Positions 29,601 to 38,163 of a stretch of 64,000 bases of DNA are shown in pieces (within the stretch, counting starts at the first letter, position 1; each line of letters starts with the position of its first letter). Origin of the DNA: Microbulbifer guangxiensis (lineage in GTDB: Bacteria > Pseudomonadota > Gammaproteobacteria > Pseudomonadales > Cellvibrionaceae); NCBI RefSeq assembly GCF_021729075.1, contig NZ_JAJSAQ010000006.1, positions 186,001-250,000 of the forward strand, given 5' to 3'. The translations under genes and the position numbers were made by a program. Below the pieces are notes generated by a model. The model made no database searches, was not told the DNA's origin, and was given only the letters and a program-made list of their open reading frames with translations.

Positions 29601-30075
29601 CAGTCAACATATCGGCGTAGGCACACAGTTGAATCAGGTGAGACGGTTTCACCGTGCCGGAGAGTTTGGCGTCCCACACGGTGTAGTGATAATTCCCCAA
29701 CGCAGAAGCCCCGTCGACCCGAACCAGGAAATCGGCATATCCGCGAAAAGGCCTTTTCTGCAGGGCTGCCTGGTAAATTACATCCGCACCGCCCTCCATC
29801 GCGGCCTTTGTCTGTGCCAGCTGTTCGGCAAACGTCTGGGCTTGGGAGATGACGGTGATGCGCCTTCCACTATCCATCAATGCGTGAAAACAGGCTGCTT
29901 CATGCTCCCTTCCTCGATGCTCCAGTACCGTAAACAGTGGATCTGAGCCGTCTGGTTCAATTCCACACCCCGGATTTTCGACAATCAGCCGCTCCATCCA
30001 GGCCGCAAATGGGGAGTCGATAAAGCGGCACAGATCAGAGGGCGAATAGATCAGAGTGTCATTGTCTCTATACAT
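26623..30075 (-). CDS. TM0106-type RecB-like nuclease fused to SF1 helicase
   Basis: A 1150-residue product from ATG 30075, chosen because GGAG sits seven bases upstream and because TM0106 proteins begin with IYSPSDLCRFIDSPF-like sequence. The N-terminal Cas4/RecB-like nuclease has YADFLVRVD, YTVWDAKLSG and QLCAYADM (Asp, Asp-x-Lys and the Gln-x3-Tyr helix). Next comes an RNase-H-like segment starting DVFFDIEGFPLEEGG. Then comes an SF1 helicase with Walker A IQGPPGAGKTYTGKHV, Walker B YLFVDEAGQVSLA and RLNVAISRAETLVVIV. It should unwind and cut DNA or RNA. The frame continues upstream to a GTG at 30219 that overlaps the VWA stop codon. That would add 48 residues with a transmembrane helix. 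Third gene of the MerR-VWA operon. Confidence 0.8.
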   Translation of the reverse strand: MYRDNDTLIYSPSDLCRFIDSPFAAWMERLIVENPGCGIEPDGSDPLFTVLEHRGREHEAACFHALMDSGRRITVISQAQTFAEQLAQTKAAMEGGADVIYQAALQKRPFRGYADFLVRVDGASALGNYHYTVWDAKLSGTVKPSHLIQLCAYADMLTVWQKRLPECVSVAPGSGEPQSFPIGECFHYYQAQKAQFLSAEANFCVDAMPDPADSFSWGRWVGYAESVLEQQDHLSRIANITRAQVNKLQAAGIYTLSALADSSLSRVSGIADGVLLRLQAQARIQRASEGCETPKFEILFPPANQPLGLALLPPASPLDVFFDIEGFPLEEGGLEYLWGATYFDDHNVRCFRDFWAHDAEQEKRAFEGFIRWVYERWQRDPRMHIYHYANYEIAACRRLMGRYGVCEHEVDQLLRNEVFVDLYKIVRHGLLLGERNYSIKSVEHLYRSKRQTEVGTGGDSVVVYEQWRQRRDGDTWQTSQILNSIRDYNIDDCDSTQELVDWLREEQRAHAIAYVGTSELLEVEPSEEVTERTQRRDRLLAQAEQQREDEGQLDTETAESIVAPVVPQSVVTETLAWLLEFHRREAKPVFWRLFDRLGLSDEELVDDIDCLALCERTERPPFKPKPNARKQAYEYRFDPRQEFKGAAKTFYLAGEESEKGKPVRVNYEKSASDLQAGLIVISSTQEPPNTVTLIPDEYVNPGPIESALDRQIAAYERGEWSECAIGDFLTRAMPRIAGHTSGAQIVNDKSSVSPLAQIIQAVSNLQNSYLTIQGPPGAGKTYTGKHVISELVRQGRTVGICSNSHKAINNLLIGTAEYCRKQGVEASFACTKNTDPRLEQLEISVTTNNKLDSVIQPGAVIGTTAWGFAREELQGCFDYLFVDEAGQVSLANLVAISGAAKNLVLLGDQMQLGQPIQGSHPGLAGLSVLDYLLGEKETIDDSFGVFLGTTYRMHPAVNEVVSEAFYGGRLQADPDNARQVIEVPSDYGGLLDCEAGVVYLPVEHEGNTQASDEEVAAITINARELVGRTYYDKEGSIRELALADILFVAPYNHQVNKLQQALGSEARVGSVDKFQGQEAPVIFLSMCASDPEESSRGLAFLLDKHRLNVAISRAETLVVIVASPRLGLATARNLADMRRLNLWQLITRTH

Positions 30076-30218
30076 TCCACAGCTCCCCCAGCTAGTTCGA
30101 TGACAGGAATCTTGAGGTGCATTGGGGCAAGGTCTGCACCCTCTTGCACACCGGGTCGTCATAGCCACCCCGACAAAGATGGCAATGAAGACCACGGCGA
30201 TTAGATAACCCAACAGCA

Positions 30219-32468
30219 CTAGAGCCCAAAGCCAGCCATGACCTGATCAAGCTTCTCTGAACTCAACAGAATCGGAGAGTTATCCTGCAGTGCCCGTAAT
30301 CTTTCGACTGCTGTAATGGACTCCACGGTTTTTGGACGAGCCTGAATCAAGCGTATTAATATTGTCGCGAACAATTGCTCTTCGGATAATTGGCCTTTGG
30401 CTTGGCTGAACAACAGAAGCATTTCCAAGCGCAACCCGTGTCCAAGTCGCAGTGCCTCCCCGAAGTCTTGAAGAATCTCGATAACGCCCTGCTCACTGGG
30501 TTCCGCAGCCAACCTCTCAATCAGATCGTCAATTGGTAAGTTGGCGGGGTCGATCTGGAACCTTCCCTGATCTTGGCTCCGAGAATAAGAGCGAGAGAAA
30601 AGCGAACGATCTACCCCAGAAGGGGCTATCCGTTTGTGTCGTCCTGATATTTCCATCGACTGATACTCTCTCACACAGAACATTTCGAGAGCGGGCGCTA
30701 TGCTGCTACGGACAGTCGACAGTCCACCCCAACCAGCTGCCCGCATCTGCGGCACTTCACGCAGCACCGGCACAGATCCCGCCTTATCCGCGGCCGCGCG
30801 ACTATCGACAGCCACAACACTGGTCCAGGGTGTGAGCAGCTGATAGTCCAGTGCGATGGGCAGACCGTGCTCACGGCGGTCGATGGTGTCGAGTTTACGG
30901 GCCGCGGCGAAGCGGGCCAGCGTCGCGGGCACATTGGTAACCGCCACGTCGACCTTTGTTCCAATCGCCGCTTCGACCTCCTCAATCGTCCCGCCCTTGC
31001 CTTCGAGCGCAACCCGCACGGTTCCTTGTGGCTGTTGGTCAAACCAGTAATACAGGCTCACCGTATCGCCGTCATAGAGTGGCTGAGTCAGGGGTAGGGA
31101 TTCGAGTGGAGACTGCGGCCAGTGCACTGTGATCTCGTTGGCGCGGCCGGAGCGAATCCGCTCAAAATGTCGGGTAATCCGCTCTGGCATGTCTTCATTG
31201 GGGGTCACAAATTCCGCGGAGCCACCGGTTACGGTGGAGAGACTTCTCAGCACCCCCTCGGACACCGCACTGCCGACGCCAACACAGAAAACCCGATGGG
31301 GAATGTCCCTGGCCGGCTCAACGATGGCGTCTTCAGCGTAGACTTCGCCATCTGTAATCAACAGCACATCACCCGGACCAATATCCGCGAGCGACTCGTA
31401 TGCCGCCTGCAGTGCCGATGCCAACTCCGTTCCGCCCAGATCGGCCTGCAGTGAGCGCCCCAACCGCCGAATGCGGTTCTTTACCTTAGCATCCACCGCC
31501 ACCTGCCCGGGAAACAACAGCTCGTAGTGGCTGCCAAACAGGATGATGTTGATGTGATCCTCGGGGTGCAGCGCCTTGCCGATATTCGACAGGGCAATGC
31601 CCGCCTGGCGAATGGAGTCGCCACCCATCGAGCCGGAGCAGTCCACGACAATGGCAAGGTTACGTGAAATCGCGGTTTTTTCGATAGGAATGGATGGTCG
31701 GTAATTCAGCATCGCCACATAACCATCACCATCGCGCGCTACCGTGGCGGCACATCGGCGGTCACTGTGCTGGCGAAAGGTCACTACCAGGTCCCGGTCC
31801 ATATCTGCGGCGCCGTCTTGCAGACCGATCTGCAGGCCGGCCGCCTCCATGCGGGTGGTAATGTCGTGGGTGGGCGAGGTCACCGCGGCATCAGCAAGCA
31901 ATCCTGCGACTACTATCGATAGTTGGAACTGACAGCGGTAAGTAGAATCGGCATCCAGTGTCTGATGCGGCTGCATTCCGAGCGCATTAGGATCGCCGTA
32001 CTTGGGCGCAATCGTGGTGGGTAGACGCAGATCGACCCGATCATCGTTCCAGCGCAATGCTAGAGCATAGCGGTAGGTGATACGGGCATTCTCGCCAGAC
32101 TGCAGGTTGCCCAGCGACAGGGAGTAGAGCCCTGCACGGAGCTGTTGCAGCAGGATGGCCGAGTCTCCGTCGGCAATGGCATCCTCATAGCGGCTCTCTG
32201 CCTCCGTACTCTCCGCCACCATTCCGGAGATCTCTCGATCGCCGATCCTGGCCTCCACGCCCATGAGCACGGCTTCCGCCGGCACTGGGAAGGTATAGGA
32301 AACCTCAATATCCGCCACTTCCCGGTTGGCATAATCCTGAGCGATGACCACCTCAGCCAACAGCCCCTGAATATCTACCGCGACCTCTACAGCCTGCAGG
32401 GGTACCGGTTTACCATCACGGGCTACAAGCCCCTGGGCATGCCCATCTATGTTTGGCCACTGATTCAT
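30219..32468 (-). CDS. VIT and von Willebrand A domain protein
   Basis: 749 residues. The VIT domain spans about residues 10-145, with IAQDYANREVADIEVSYTFP and RITYRYALALRW. The VWA domain spans about 265-435, with a complete MIDAS: DCSGS at 276-280, a Thr in GGTELASAL, and ITDGE. A beta-rich region follows, then a helical C-terminus (about 640-749). There is no signal peptide, so it is cytosolic, unlike most secreted VIT/VWA proteins. MIDAS-bound Mg2+ would mediate protein contact. The ATG overlaps the MerR stop codon (ATGA). The downstream nuclease-helicase frame also starts at its stop. It likely acts as a scaffold or sensor for the nuclease-helicase, by analogy with VWA-centred systems. 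That role is inferred. Confidence 0.85.
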   Translation of the reverse strand: MNQWPNIDGHAQGLVARDGKPVPLQAVEVAVDIQGLLAEVVIAQDYANREVADIEVSYTFPVPAEAVLMGVEARIGDREISGMVAESTEAESRYEDAIADGDSAILLQQLRAGLYSLSLGNLQSGENARITYRYALALRWNDDRVDLRLPTTIAPKYGDPNALGMQPHQTLDADSTYRCQFQLSIVVAGLLADAAVTSPTHDITTRMEAAGLQIGLQDGAADMDRDLVVTFRQHSDRRCAATVARDGDGYVAMLNYRPSIPIEKTAISRNLAIVVDCSGSMGGDSIRQAGIALSNIGKALHPEDHINIILFGSHYELLFPGQVAVDAKVKNRIRRLGRSLQADLGGTELASALQAAYESLADIGPGDVLLITDGEVYAEDAIVEPARDIPHRVFCVGVGSAVSEGVLRSLSTVTGGSAEFVTPNEDMPERITRHFERIRSGRANEITVHWPQSPLESLPLTQPLYDGDTVSLYYWFDQQPQGTVRVALEGKGGTIEEVEAAIGTKVDVAVTNVPATLARFAAARKLDTIDRREHGLPIALDYQLLTPWTSVVAVDSRAAADKAGSVPVLREVPQMRAAGWGGLSTVRSSIAPALEMFCVREYQSMEISGRHKRIAPSGVDRSLFSRSYSRSQDQGRFQIDPANLPIDDLIERLAAEPSEQGVIEILQDFGEALRLGHGLRLEMLLLFSQAKGQLSEEQLFATILIRLIQARPKTVESITAVERLRALQDNSPILLSSEKLDQVMAGFGL

Positions 32469-32875
32469 TTCACGTCCTCCAGGTTTGCCACCGCGTCCAT
32501 GACGTACTCCGTCAACTTCCTTATTTGCGCCGGGGAAAGTCCGGCCAGAACCGGGTTGATCCGCAACTCCACCCCATCGGCCAAGAGGATGTGGCTCCAG
32601 ACTTCCACATCGCCAGGCTTGCGTTTCGGAGGGGGAGGCTCCACCCCGGCATCGCCGGCCAGCAACTCAGCAATCCGCTCGAGAGACAGACCGGCGGCCT
32701 GCCACTTACGGATCTCGAGTAGCTGCTCAAGATGTCGCTGAAGGTAATGAGCACCTCGCTTCTCACCCATGGGGCGTTCCAGTAACCCGCGCTGGATGTA
32801 GTAGCGCACTGTGCGTTTGGGCGTGTCGGTCAGAGCTGACAGCTCATCCAATGTGAATATGCGGGTCTCGTTCAT
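32465..32875 (-). CDS. MerR-family DNA-binding protein
   Basis: 136 residues. The N-terminal winged HTH of MerR type is clear: FTLDELSALTDTPKRTVRYY, then IQRGLLERP, then GLSLERIAELLAGD. Instead of a metal or drug-binding tail it has a Pro/Lys linker (PPPPKRKPGD) and a short C-terminal domain of about 55 residues that calls to mind a partner-binding module. It overlaps the VIT/VWA gene by 4 bp as first gene of the operon. It is expected to autoregulate through the tandem repeats just upstream, or to serve as the DNA-recognition subunit of the system. Confidence 0.85.
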   Translation of the reverse strand: MNETRIFTLDELSALTDTPKRTVRYYIQRGLLERPMGEKRGAHYLQRHLEQLLEIRKWQAAGLSLERIAELLAGDAGVEPPPPKRKPGDVEVWSHILLADGVELRINPVLAGLSPAQIRKLTEYVMDAVANLEDVK

Positions 32876-32880
32876 GTCTT

Positions 32881-32908
32881 ATTTATAGCACCACTTTTAT
32901 AACACCAC
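32881..32908 (-). promoter_or_regulatory. Tandem 14-bp repeats at the MerR operon promoter
   Basis: On the minus strand two adjacent 14-mers, GTGGTGTTATAAAA and GTGGTGCTATAAAT, match at 12 of 14 positions. They end six bases before the MerR start. TATAAA could be the -10. They are good candidates for a MerR autoregulatory site. Confidence 0.5.
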
Positions 32909-33029
32909 CAATGTCAGTAAAATCTGATCTCGGATTGCTGGTAGGGTACCGCCGAAGAGGGTTTCTGGAATATGAATGGAACTGTATGAAGGAGGACAAA
33001 CGCGCCAAAAGGTCAACTAGCTGATCGAT

Positions 33030-33260
33030 TCAAGCAGCAGGACGCTTAGGAGCCACCAAAACCGCTGCCCCAAACCTCATAGGGCGCTCATCAACCATAG
33101 AGAACGTTGTACCAGGTACTAGCAAAAATTGTGGATATTTCAATAGGAGCAGATTGATAACTTGGAAAGACTGAGGCCTTGCGCCTAAAGCCTCCAACAT
33201 AGAAGTATCGAAGATTATCCAATGGAGCCTCGGTAAAACACCACTTTTAGCAATGCGCAT
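33030..33260 (-). CDS. Small hypothetical protein or gene remnant
   Basis: 76 residues starting MRIAKSGVLPRLHWIIFD. AAAGG lies seven bases before the ATG, which argues for translation. The middle (LLKYPQFLLVPGTTFSMVDE) weakly recalls the C-terminal end of ADP-ribosyltransferase folds, but no catalytic part is present. It is not part of either flanking operon by spacing. The surrounding 32909-33492 holds no other gene I can support. Confidence 0.3.
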   Translation of the reverse strand: MRIAKSGVLPRLHWIIFDTSMLEALGARPQSFQVINLLLLKYPQFLLVPGTTFSMVDERPMRFGAAVLVAPKRPAA

Positions 33261-33492
33261 GCATAGCCCTTTCTCCGCGGATCACCCAGTAATTTGACTA
33301 TCCCTACTAGAAAAAACAAAAAGTCATATCAAACTCAGACACAGATTTTTGCTAAGCCAAACCGCTGATGATAAACCTGATCTACCCACCCTCGATGGGA
33401 GGACGATCTCGAAAAGTTGAGCTGGATGAGTTTTTCATGGATACATGAAAGAAAAATAAAACAGAAAAAAAAATGCGTAAGAGCATTGAGTC

Positions 33493-36258
33493 TCAATGGA
33501 CTCGAAAGGCTTCCTTATTACTAATATTTTCGGTATATCGGCAAGATGGATACGAAGAGCAACCCAAAAAACTAGCGCCTGACGCAGCGGATCTTTGCAC
33601 CAAATGAGACTTTCTACAGTCCGGGCACGGCCTCAAAGGCTCACCTGAAGCTGTCTCGAATCTTAGGCTGTTACTTGCAATCTCTACAAGATTTCCGATA
33701 AAAAGTGATGGCCTTTTCTCATTTGTTAATAAAAAAGCTCCCCTACTCGCACGAGTTAACGCAACATAAAACAGCCGCCTTTCCTCCGCAAAGGGATAAT
33801 TCTCAGGATCCTTAAATACCAATTTCACAAGCTCATCATCCTCGATACGACTTGGAAAGCCATACGTGCCCTCAGATATATCGAGAAGAATACAATAGTC
33901 TGCTTCGAGACCTTTGGCGCGATGAAATGTTAAATGAGTAACAGAAATATGACTATATGTGGGAGAGTAGCCCTTGAAAGGATCACTATGATTGTAACGG
34001 AATAAAACGAGAACACTTAGCTTCTCTGCCCCTTTACCCCTCCACTTATTTTCATTTCTCATTGCAAAGCGGTTCAAACGTTCGAGAACCTGCCGGCAGC
34101 TCTCCGCCATTAGCAACCGCTGATTATCGTAACCAACAGGCACCACTCGAATTGAACTAGGAATTGCCTCTCGAGAAGATTTAACTACCTTCTTGACTTG
34201 CTCAGGGTTTTTTTGAACAAAAGCAGCTGCCGCATCGGCTATCGCCTGATTACACCTATATGTTTTTTGAAGCTTACCTATCCATCCTGATCCAAAATAT
34301 TTTTCAAACTGAGTAAAAATTTTGATATCGGACCCAGCGAATCTGTAAATTGACTGCCAATCATCACCAACAGCGAACAACTTGCAACTAGCATCTTGCG
34401 ATCTTAGAGCCGAAAGTAACTTTGCTCGCGATGCGGAAATATCCTGAAACTCATCAACCAAGATCAATTTATATGGACTCAAATATCGACGCTTACTAAC
34501 GAACTCTATCGCATCGACAATCATAGACTCGAAATCTATCTGCCCACTAACATTTAACTTTTTTCTGTAAGCCTCCACTATTGGCCATAGAACTTCCACA
34601 AAACGTCTGGCACGCTCAGCGTCGGCCACCAACTTAGCGCGCGCCTTTAAATCACCAAGAGAGATATCACCGGAACGAACATGCTTCACACAAACTGACA
34701 TTAGAGTCTGAAACTTGCCTATAATTACAGGCCCCAATTTTTTTTCGACTTCTTCAATACTTCTCATCTTATAGCTCAACCCACGAAGATTAAGCTCGGC
34801 CTTTAGCACGTCAATAAGTGAGTCACTTTCAGCCATAGCGCTAGTCGTTTCAAAATATTTCAGACCGGCCCTTTTATAGCACCCTCTTTTCAGGTTCGCA
34901 TTTCTTACATAATTTTTGAAAAATTTTGGAGCATTTCCGTTTTTATCTATCGCAAGATGCTCATGCCAAGTATCGATGTCAGGATAATAAAAGTCCGGAT
35001 GAAGAGTCTTAAAATCACCATTATCATCCTTAACCTGAACGGATCGCTCATATTCGAAATTAATCGAATTCATCCACAACCAATTCGCGATCTTTTGCTC
35101 CTGAAGTGAGCGGACAAATACACCAGAAAGCGTAGCTACACATCGATCATTTGCATTTGAGCTGTCAGAAATATAATCTTGGTATTCTTGAAACGAACTA
35201 AATGTAGCCACCGGTCGATCAGCCTTAGGGTATAGCGCAAGTAAATCTGCCCAGGCTGCTTGAAAAGACTGACTTTCTTTACATTTAAGCGATATTAATT
35301 CCCCGATCACTTGACGAGCGCCGTATGCGTGGCGACTCCAATTTGCCACCTGAGGAGCCCGACCTCGAACATCAGTAATGATTCTCCTGCCCAAGCTATG
35401 AAAGGTCATTACTTGGCGGTCCAATCCATCGCCCTTTATATTCAGCTCATTCTGGATTCTCTCAGAAAGTTCTTGGGCGGCTTTTTTGTTAAACGCCAAA
35501 ACCAAAATTTGATCAAGTGAATATATTCCTTTCTCAATTACATAGGCTATCTTGCCTACTATTGTCGCTGTTTTTCCTGAGCCAGCGGCAGCAATTAATA
35601 AATTATTGTCATCCATCCTCACGCATGCTTCACGCTGCTCATCTGACAAACCAAAATCTGATATTTTTGCAAAGAGATTGGAGTACTGAGAAATCTCATT
35701 TTTTACAAACCGATCATTTAAACGTGCAAGAGATTCAGAATCATCTACCAAGAGAAGAGAATCAACAATGATTTTTTGCAAACGCTCACTCAGCATTTCC
35801 AGCCTAAATAGGGGGTGGCGAATTGCCATCCGAGCACCCGATGGAATTGCCTTTAATTCAGCCTCTATATCTGATCGAGCTATATAACAAGAAACACCGG
35901 ATCTAATTAAAGAGAGTCTAGACCTTAATTCGAGTAAAGCACCGATTGCTAACTCAAACTCACTTGCAAGATAATCATTAACAAATTGGGTTAGGTCGTT
36001 TTTAAAATCAACTGCCAATCTACTGTCTTTCAAGTTTATTTCTTCATAACTATTTCCAGTGAAAATAATTATTGAAACCGAACGTGAAATTACGACCCTG
36101 GAAATATCTTTACAATATATCCTCTTGATACCCTTTCGCCACAAAACAATATAGCTAGGCTTACCTGGATCGATGGTGACCGAGACCTCGTTAAAAGTCC
36201 CAAACAAAAGGTCAAAAAAACCATCCCTTGGCTTATATACCCTCTTCAATCCTGTCAT
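33493..36258 (-). CDS. SF1A (UvrD/Rep/HelIV-like) helicase with topoisomerase-type zinc ribbon
   Basis: 921 residues. The N-terminal about 210 residues are unlike UvrD. The helicase core starts at LSDEQREACV (Q motif), Walker A is AAAGSGKTATIVGKIAY (about 230), and motif II is LILVDEFQDISASRA (about 605). VGDDWQSIYRFAGSD is motif III. Motifs V-VI include THLTFHRAKGLEADY and RRLFYVALTRASRG. The insert around 400-480 (HPDFYYPDI) suggests a PD-(D/E)XK-like segment as in helicase-IV relatives. The C-terminus carries CPDC...GCSSYPSCRYT, a topoisomerase-type Cys4 zinc ribbon. It is the last gene of the NUDIX-HNH-HrgA operon and likely its motor. Confidence 0.85.
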   Translation of the reverse strand: MTGLKRVYKPRDGFFDLLFGTFNEVSVTIDPGKPSYIVLWRKGIKRIYCKDISRVVISRSVSIIIFTGNSYEEINLKDSRLAVDFKNDLTQFVNDYLASEFELAIGALLELRSRLSLIRSGVSCYIARSDIEAELKAIPSGARMAIRHPLFRLEMLSERLQKIIVDSLLLVDDSESLARLNDRFVKNEISQYSNLFAKISDFGLSDEQREACVRMDDNNLLIAAAGSGKTATIVGKIAYVIEKGIYSLDQILVLAFNKKAAQELSERIQNELNIKGDGLDRQVMTFHSLGRRIITDVRGRAPQVANWSRHAYGARQVIGELISLKCKESQSFQAAWADLLALYPKADRPVATFSSFQEYQDYISDSSNANDRCVATLSGVFVRSLQEQKIANWLWMNSINFEYERSVQVKDDNGDFKTLHPDFYYPDIDTWHEHLAIDKNGNAPKFFKNYVRNANLKRGCYKRAGLKYFETTSAMAESDSLIDVLKAELNLRGLSYKMRSIEEVEKKLGPVIIGKFQTLMSVCVKHVRSGDISLGDLKARAKLVADAERARRFVEVLWPIVEAYRKKLNVSGQIDFESMIVDAIEFVSKRRYLSPYKLILVDEFQDISASRAKLLSALRSQDASCKLFAVGDDWQSIYRFAGSDIKIFTQFEKYFGSGWIGKLQKTYRCNQAIADAAAAFVQKNPEQVKKVVKSSREAIPSSIRVVPVGYDNQRLLMAESCRQVLERLNRFAMRNENKWRGKGAEKLSVLVLFRYNHSDPFKGYSPTYSHISVTHLTFHRAKGLEADYCILLDISEGTYGFPSRIEDDELVKLVFKDPENYPFAEERRLFYVALTRASRGAFLLTNEKRPSLFIGNLVEIASNSLRFETASGEPLRPCPDCRKSHLVQRSAASGASFLGCSSYPSCRYTENISNKEAFRVH

Positions 36259-36327
36259 TATTTATTATAATCTTGATTTATTTCGACTCAGCGTACTTTT
36301 AATTGCCAACAAAAAATATTTAAGATA

Positions 36328-37269
36328 TTAAATTCGATTCCAGTCTTTAGGCCTTATTCTTCCTGTCTGAAGATAAGTCGAAACCAGATCGATATACTCT
36401 TTAAAGTCTTCATTTTCTATCAATATTCTATTGACAGATTGCCAGTCTATTTCATCTCTAGGTCTAGCGGGCAAGATCATGTCACTTTCGCTAGGGTTCT
36501 CTGGATTGAGCAGGATAATGCCGATACCATGCAGTGCCGATAACATCCGAAGCTCTTGCTCTACACCCTGACCAGAAATTGAAGTAGCAACTAGATATCC
36601 CTCATTGGCCCAACTTGAGTTACTAACGGCCTGAAAAAATGACTTTCTTGCATTGGAGCCAGACAGTTCTTTTTTTACTTCAAAAGACCAAAGTCGGACG
36701 CTCTGCCCAGCTCCTTGTTTGACACAGCTGCGAACAATTTCATCCCACTCTTTGTCAACTGGCTGCATCGCAACGATATCAGGATGCAGCCATTGATTAC
36801 CGCCCGCACCTCTACTATTTCTTGATCGTTTTTCATCAATACGCTGGCAATAGAGGCCCAGCTCTGAATTTAGATAATCAACTAATACTGGATAAAGCCT
36901 CTGCTCAGTATAAGGATTATCATCCGTAAACTGAAAGCCCCTTTCATCTGCACCATTGCCTTCTGATACTTTAACTTTTGCACCCACATCAAAATCGGGG
37001 TCGTACCAATATACACGGGGGCGGGGTTTATCCTGCCAGCAGACATGTTTGTCCGCACCAAGTATTTGAGTCTTCTGAGATCCTATCTCCGCAACCAGCT
37101 GCTTAATAAATTCTTCATCGTCTGAAAATCGCGGGTTATTTCTTTTTTTCTGGTAATCTTCGCGATACTTTTCGTAAAGCTTAAAAGCAATCTCTCTAGC
37201 GGTTAGCTTCTGTCTAGGAAACTCTCGCAATATAGAAACAACTTTCTTTGACTGGGATGATTTAGCCAT
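36328..37269 (-). CDS. HrgA/COG2958-like protein, HTH plus PD-(D/E)XK nuclease
   Basis: 313 residues. Residues about 8-65 form a HARE-type winged-HTH-like domain (VVSILREFPRQKLTAREIAF). The second half has nuclease-like motifs: HPDIVAMQ (Asp164) and LWSFEVKKEL (Glu197-x-Lys199), followed by a helix with FFQAVSNSSWANEGYLVA, the usual PD-(D/E)XK continuation. HrgA is a restriction-associated protein of Helicobacter whose biochemistry is unclear. The gene lies 48 bp after the HNH gene and 69 bp before the helicase, all on the minus strand, so it is probably a subunit or second nuclease of one restriction-like system. Confidence 0.7.
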   Translation of the reverse strand: MAKSSQSKKVVSILREFPRQKLTAREIAFKLYEKYREDYQKKRNNPRFSDDEEFIKQLVAEIGSQKTQILGADKHVCWQDKPRPRVYWYDPDFDVGAKVKVSEGNGADERGFQFTDDNPYTEQRLYPVLVDYLNSELGLYCQRIDEKRSRNSRGAGGNQWLHPDIVAMQPVDKEWDEIVRSCVKQGAGQSVRLWSFEVKKELSGSNARKSFFQAVSNSSWANEGYLVATSISGQGVEQELRMLSALHGIGIILLNPENPSESDMILPARPRDEIDWQSVNRILIENEDFKEYIDLVSTYLQTGRIRPKDWNRI

Positions 37270-37317
37270 TTATTTAACTTAGTTTAATAATTTTAAACTC
37301 TGACATCACAAAATTAA

Positions 37318-38163
37318 TTACCCCAAAATTTTGGATTCTATTGAAACTATCTTTTTCTTAAGTTTTTCATTTATATCTACACCGCGAACTCCATTATGAA
37401 TATTTCTATGGCAATTTGGACATATTGCCGCTACACCCTCAGGAGAATCTGGTCCACCATCAGAAACCCGATGCAAGTGATGAACCTCCAAGTAAGGATC
37501 ATTAGTTTTTGTCATGAAGGGGGCGTCCTTCTCACAGCACTCGCAAACACCTTCAGCACGCATTAGCGCATAACGCTTCACAGCTTGATTTCGAACAAAT
37601 AAGCGAGCTCTTACAGATTTTGACCGTACTGAGTCCGATGATCCAGATTTAGCAAGACTCCGCAGCTCTTGCAAAGATATATTTCTTGGGATAGTTATTG
37701 GTTTTTTTGTAGTATCTTCCTCACTTATAGGTAAGGTCTTTATTAACTCCAGTGGCTCAGGGGCCAGCTCAAAAATAATGGCCTCCCGGTTATAGCCTTC
37801 GCGATCTGGACGAGTAGAGAAATGATGACCGATATACGAAAACTCGCCTCTATATCGACAAAATCCTTTACGTGCTTGCTCAAAAAGTAACACATGCCTT
37901 TCCTCCTCCAGATGATTTCGGAGAGCAAGATTCCCTCTTGTAAAGGTCATATTTCCCACCTGCCCCTCTCCTGTGTATAAGAAACGTCCATCCCTGGTAA
38001 ATTCATCAGCATATCCATGTTGCTCTCCTCCGGGACCAGTAAAGAGGAACATAATCGGATAGGCAGCACACTTGCACATTCCTCCCTGTCGATTGCCTCC
38101 AAATTGATCATGCAGATCTCGGCGACGGTTATATTCTTCACCAATCACATATGGAATCTTCAC
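37318..38163 (-). CDS. HNH endonuclease with ScoMcrA-like N-terminal reader domain
   Basis: 281 residues. The N-terminal half (about 1-145; EEYNRRRDLHDQFGGNRQGG, then FLFTGPGGEQHGYADEF, then GEGQVGNMTFTRGN) resembles the head domain of McrA-like HNH enzymes, which read modified DNA. The C-terminal half is an HNH nuclease: VCECCEKDAPF, then LEVHHLHRVSDGG, then AICPNCHRNIHNG, giving two Cys pairs for structural zinc and the catalytic HH...N...H. Expected action is type IV-like cleavage of modified DNA. Its ATG overlaps the NUDIX stop codon (ATGA), so the two are translated together. Confidence 0.8.
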   Translation of the reverse strand: MKIPYVIGEEYNRRRDLHDQFGGNRQGGMCKCAAYPIMFLFTGPGGEQHGYADEFTRDGRFLYTGEGQVGNMTFTRGNLALRNHLEEERHVLLFEQARKGFCRYRGEFSYIGHHFSTRPDREGYNREAIIFELAPEPLELIKTLPISEEDTTKKPITIPRNISLQELRSLAKSGSSDSVRSKSVRARLFVRNQAVKRYALMRAEGVCECCEKDAPFMTKTNDPYLEVHHLHRVSDGGPDSPEGVAAICPNCHRNIHNGVRGVDINEKLKKKIVSIESKILG

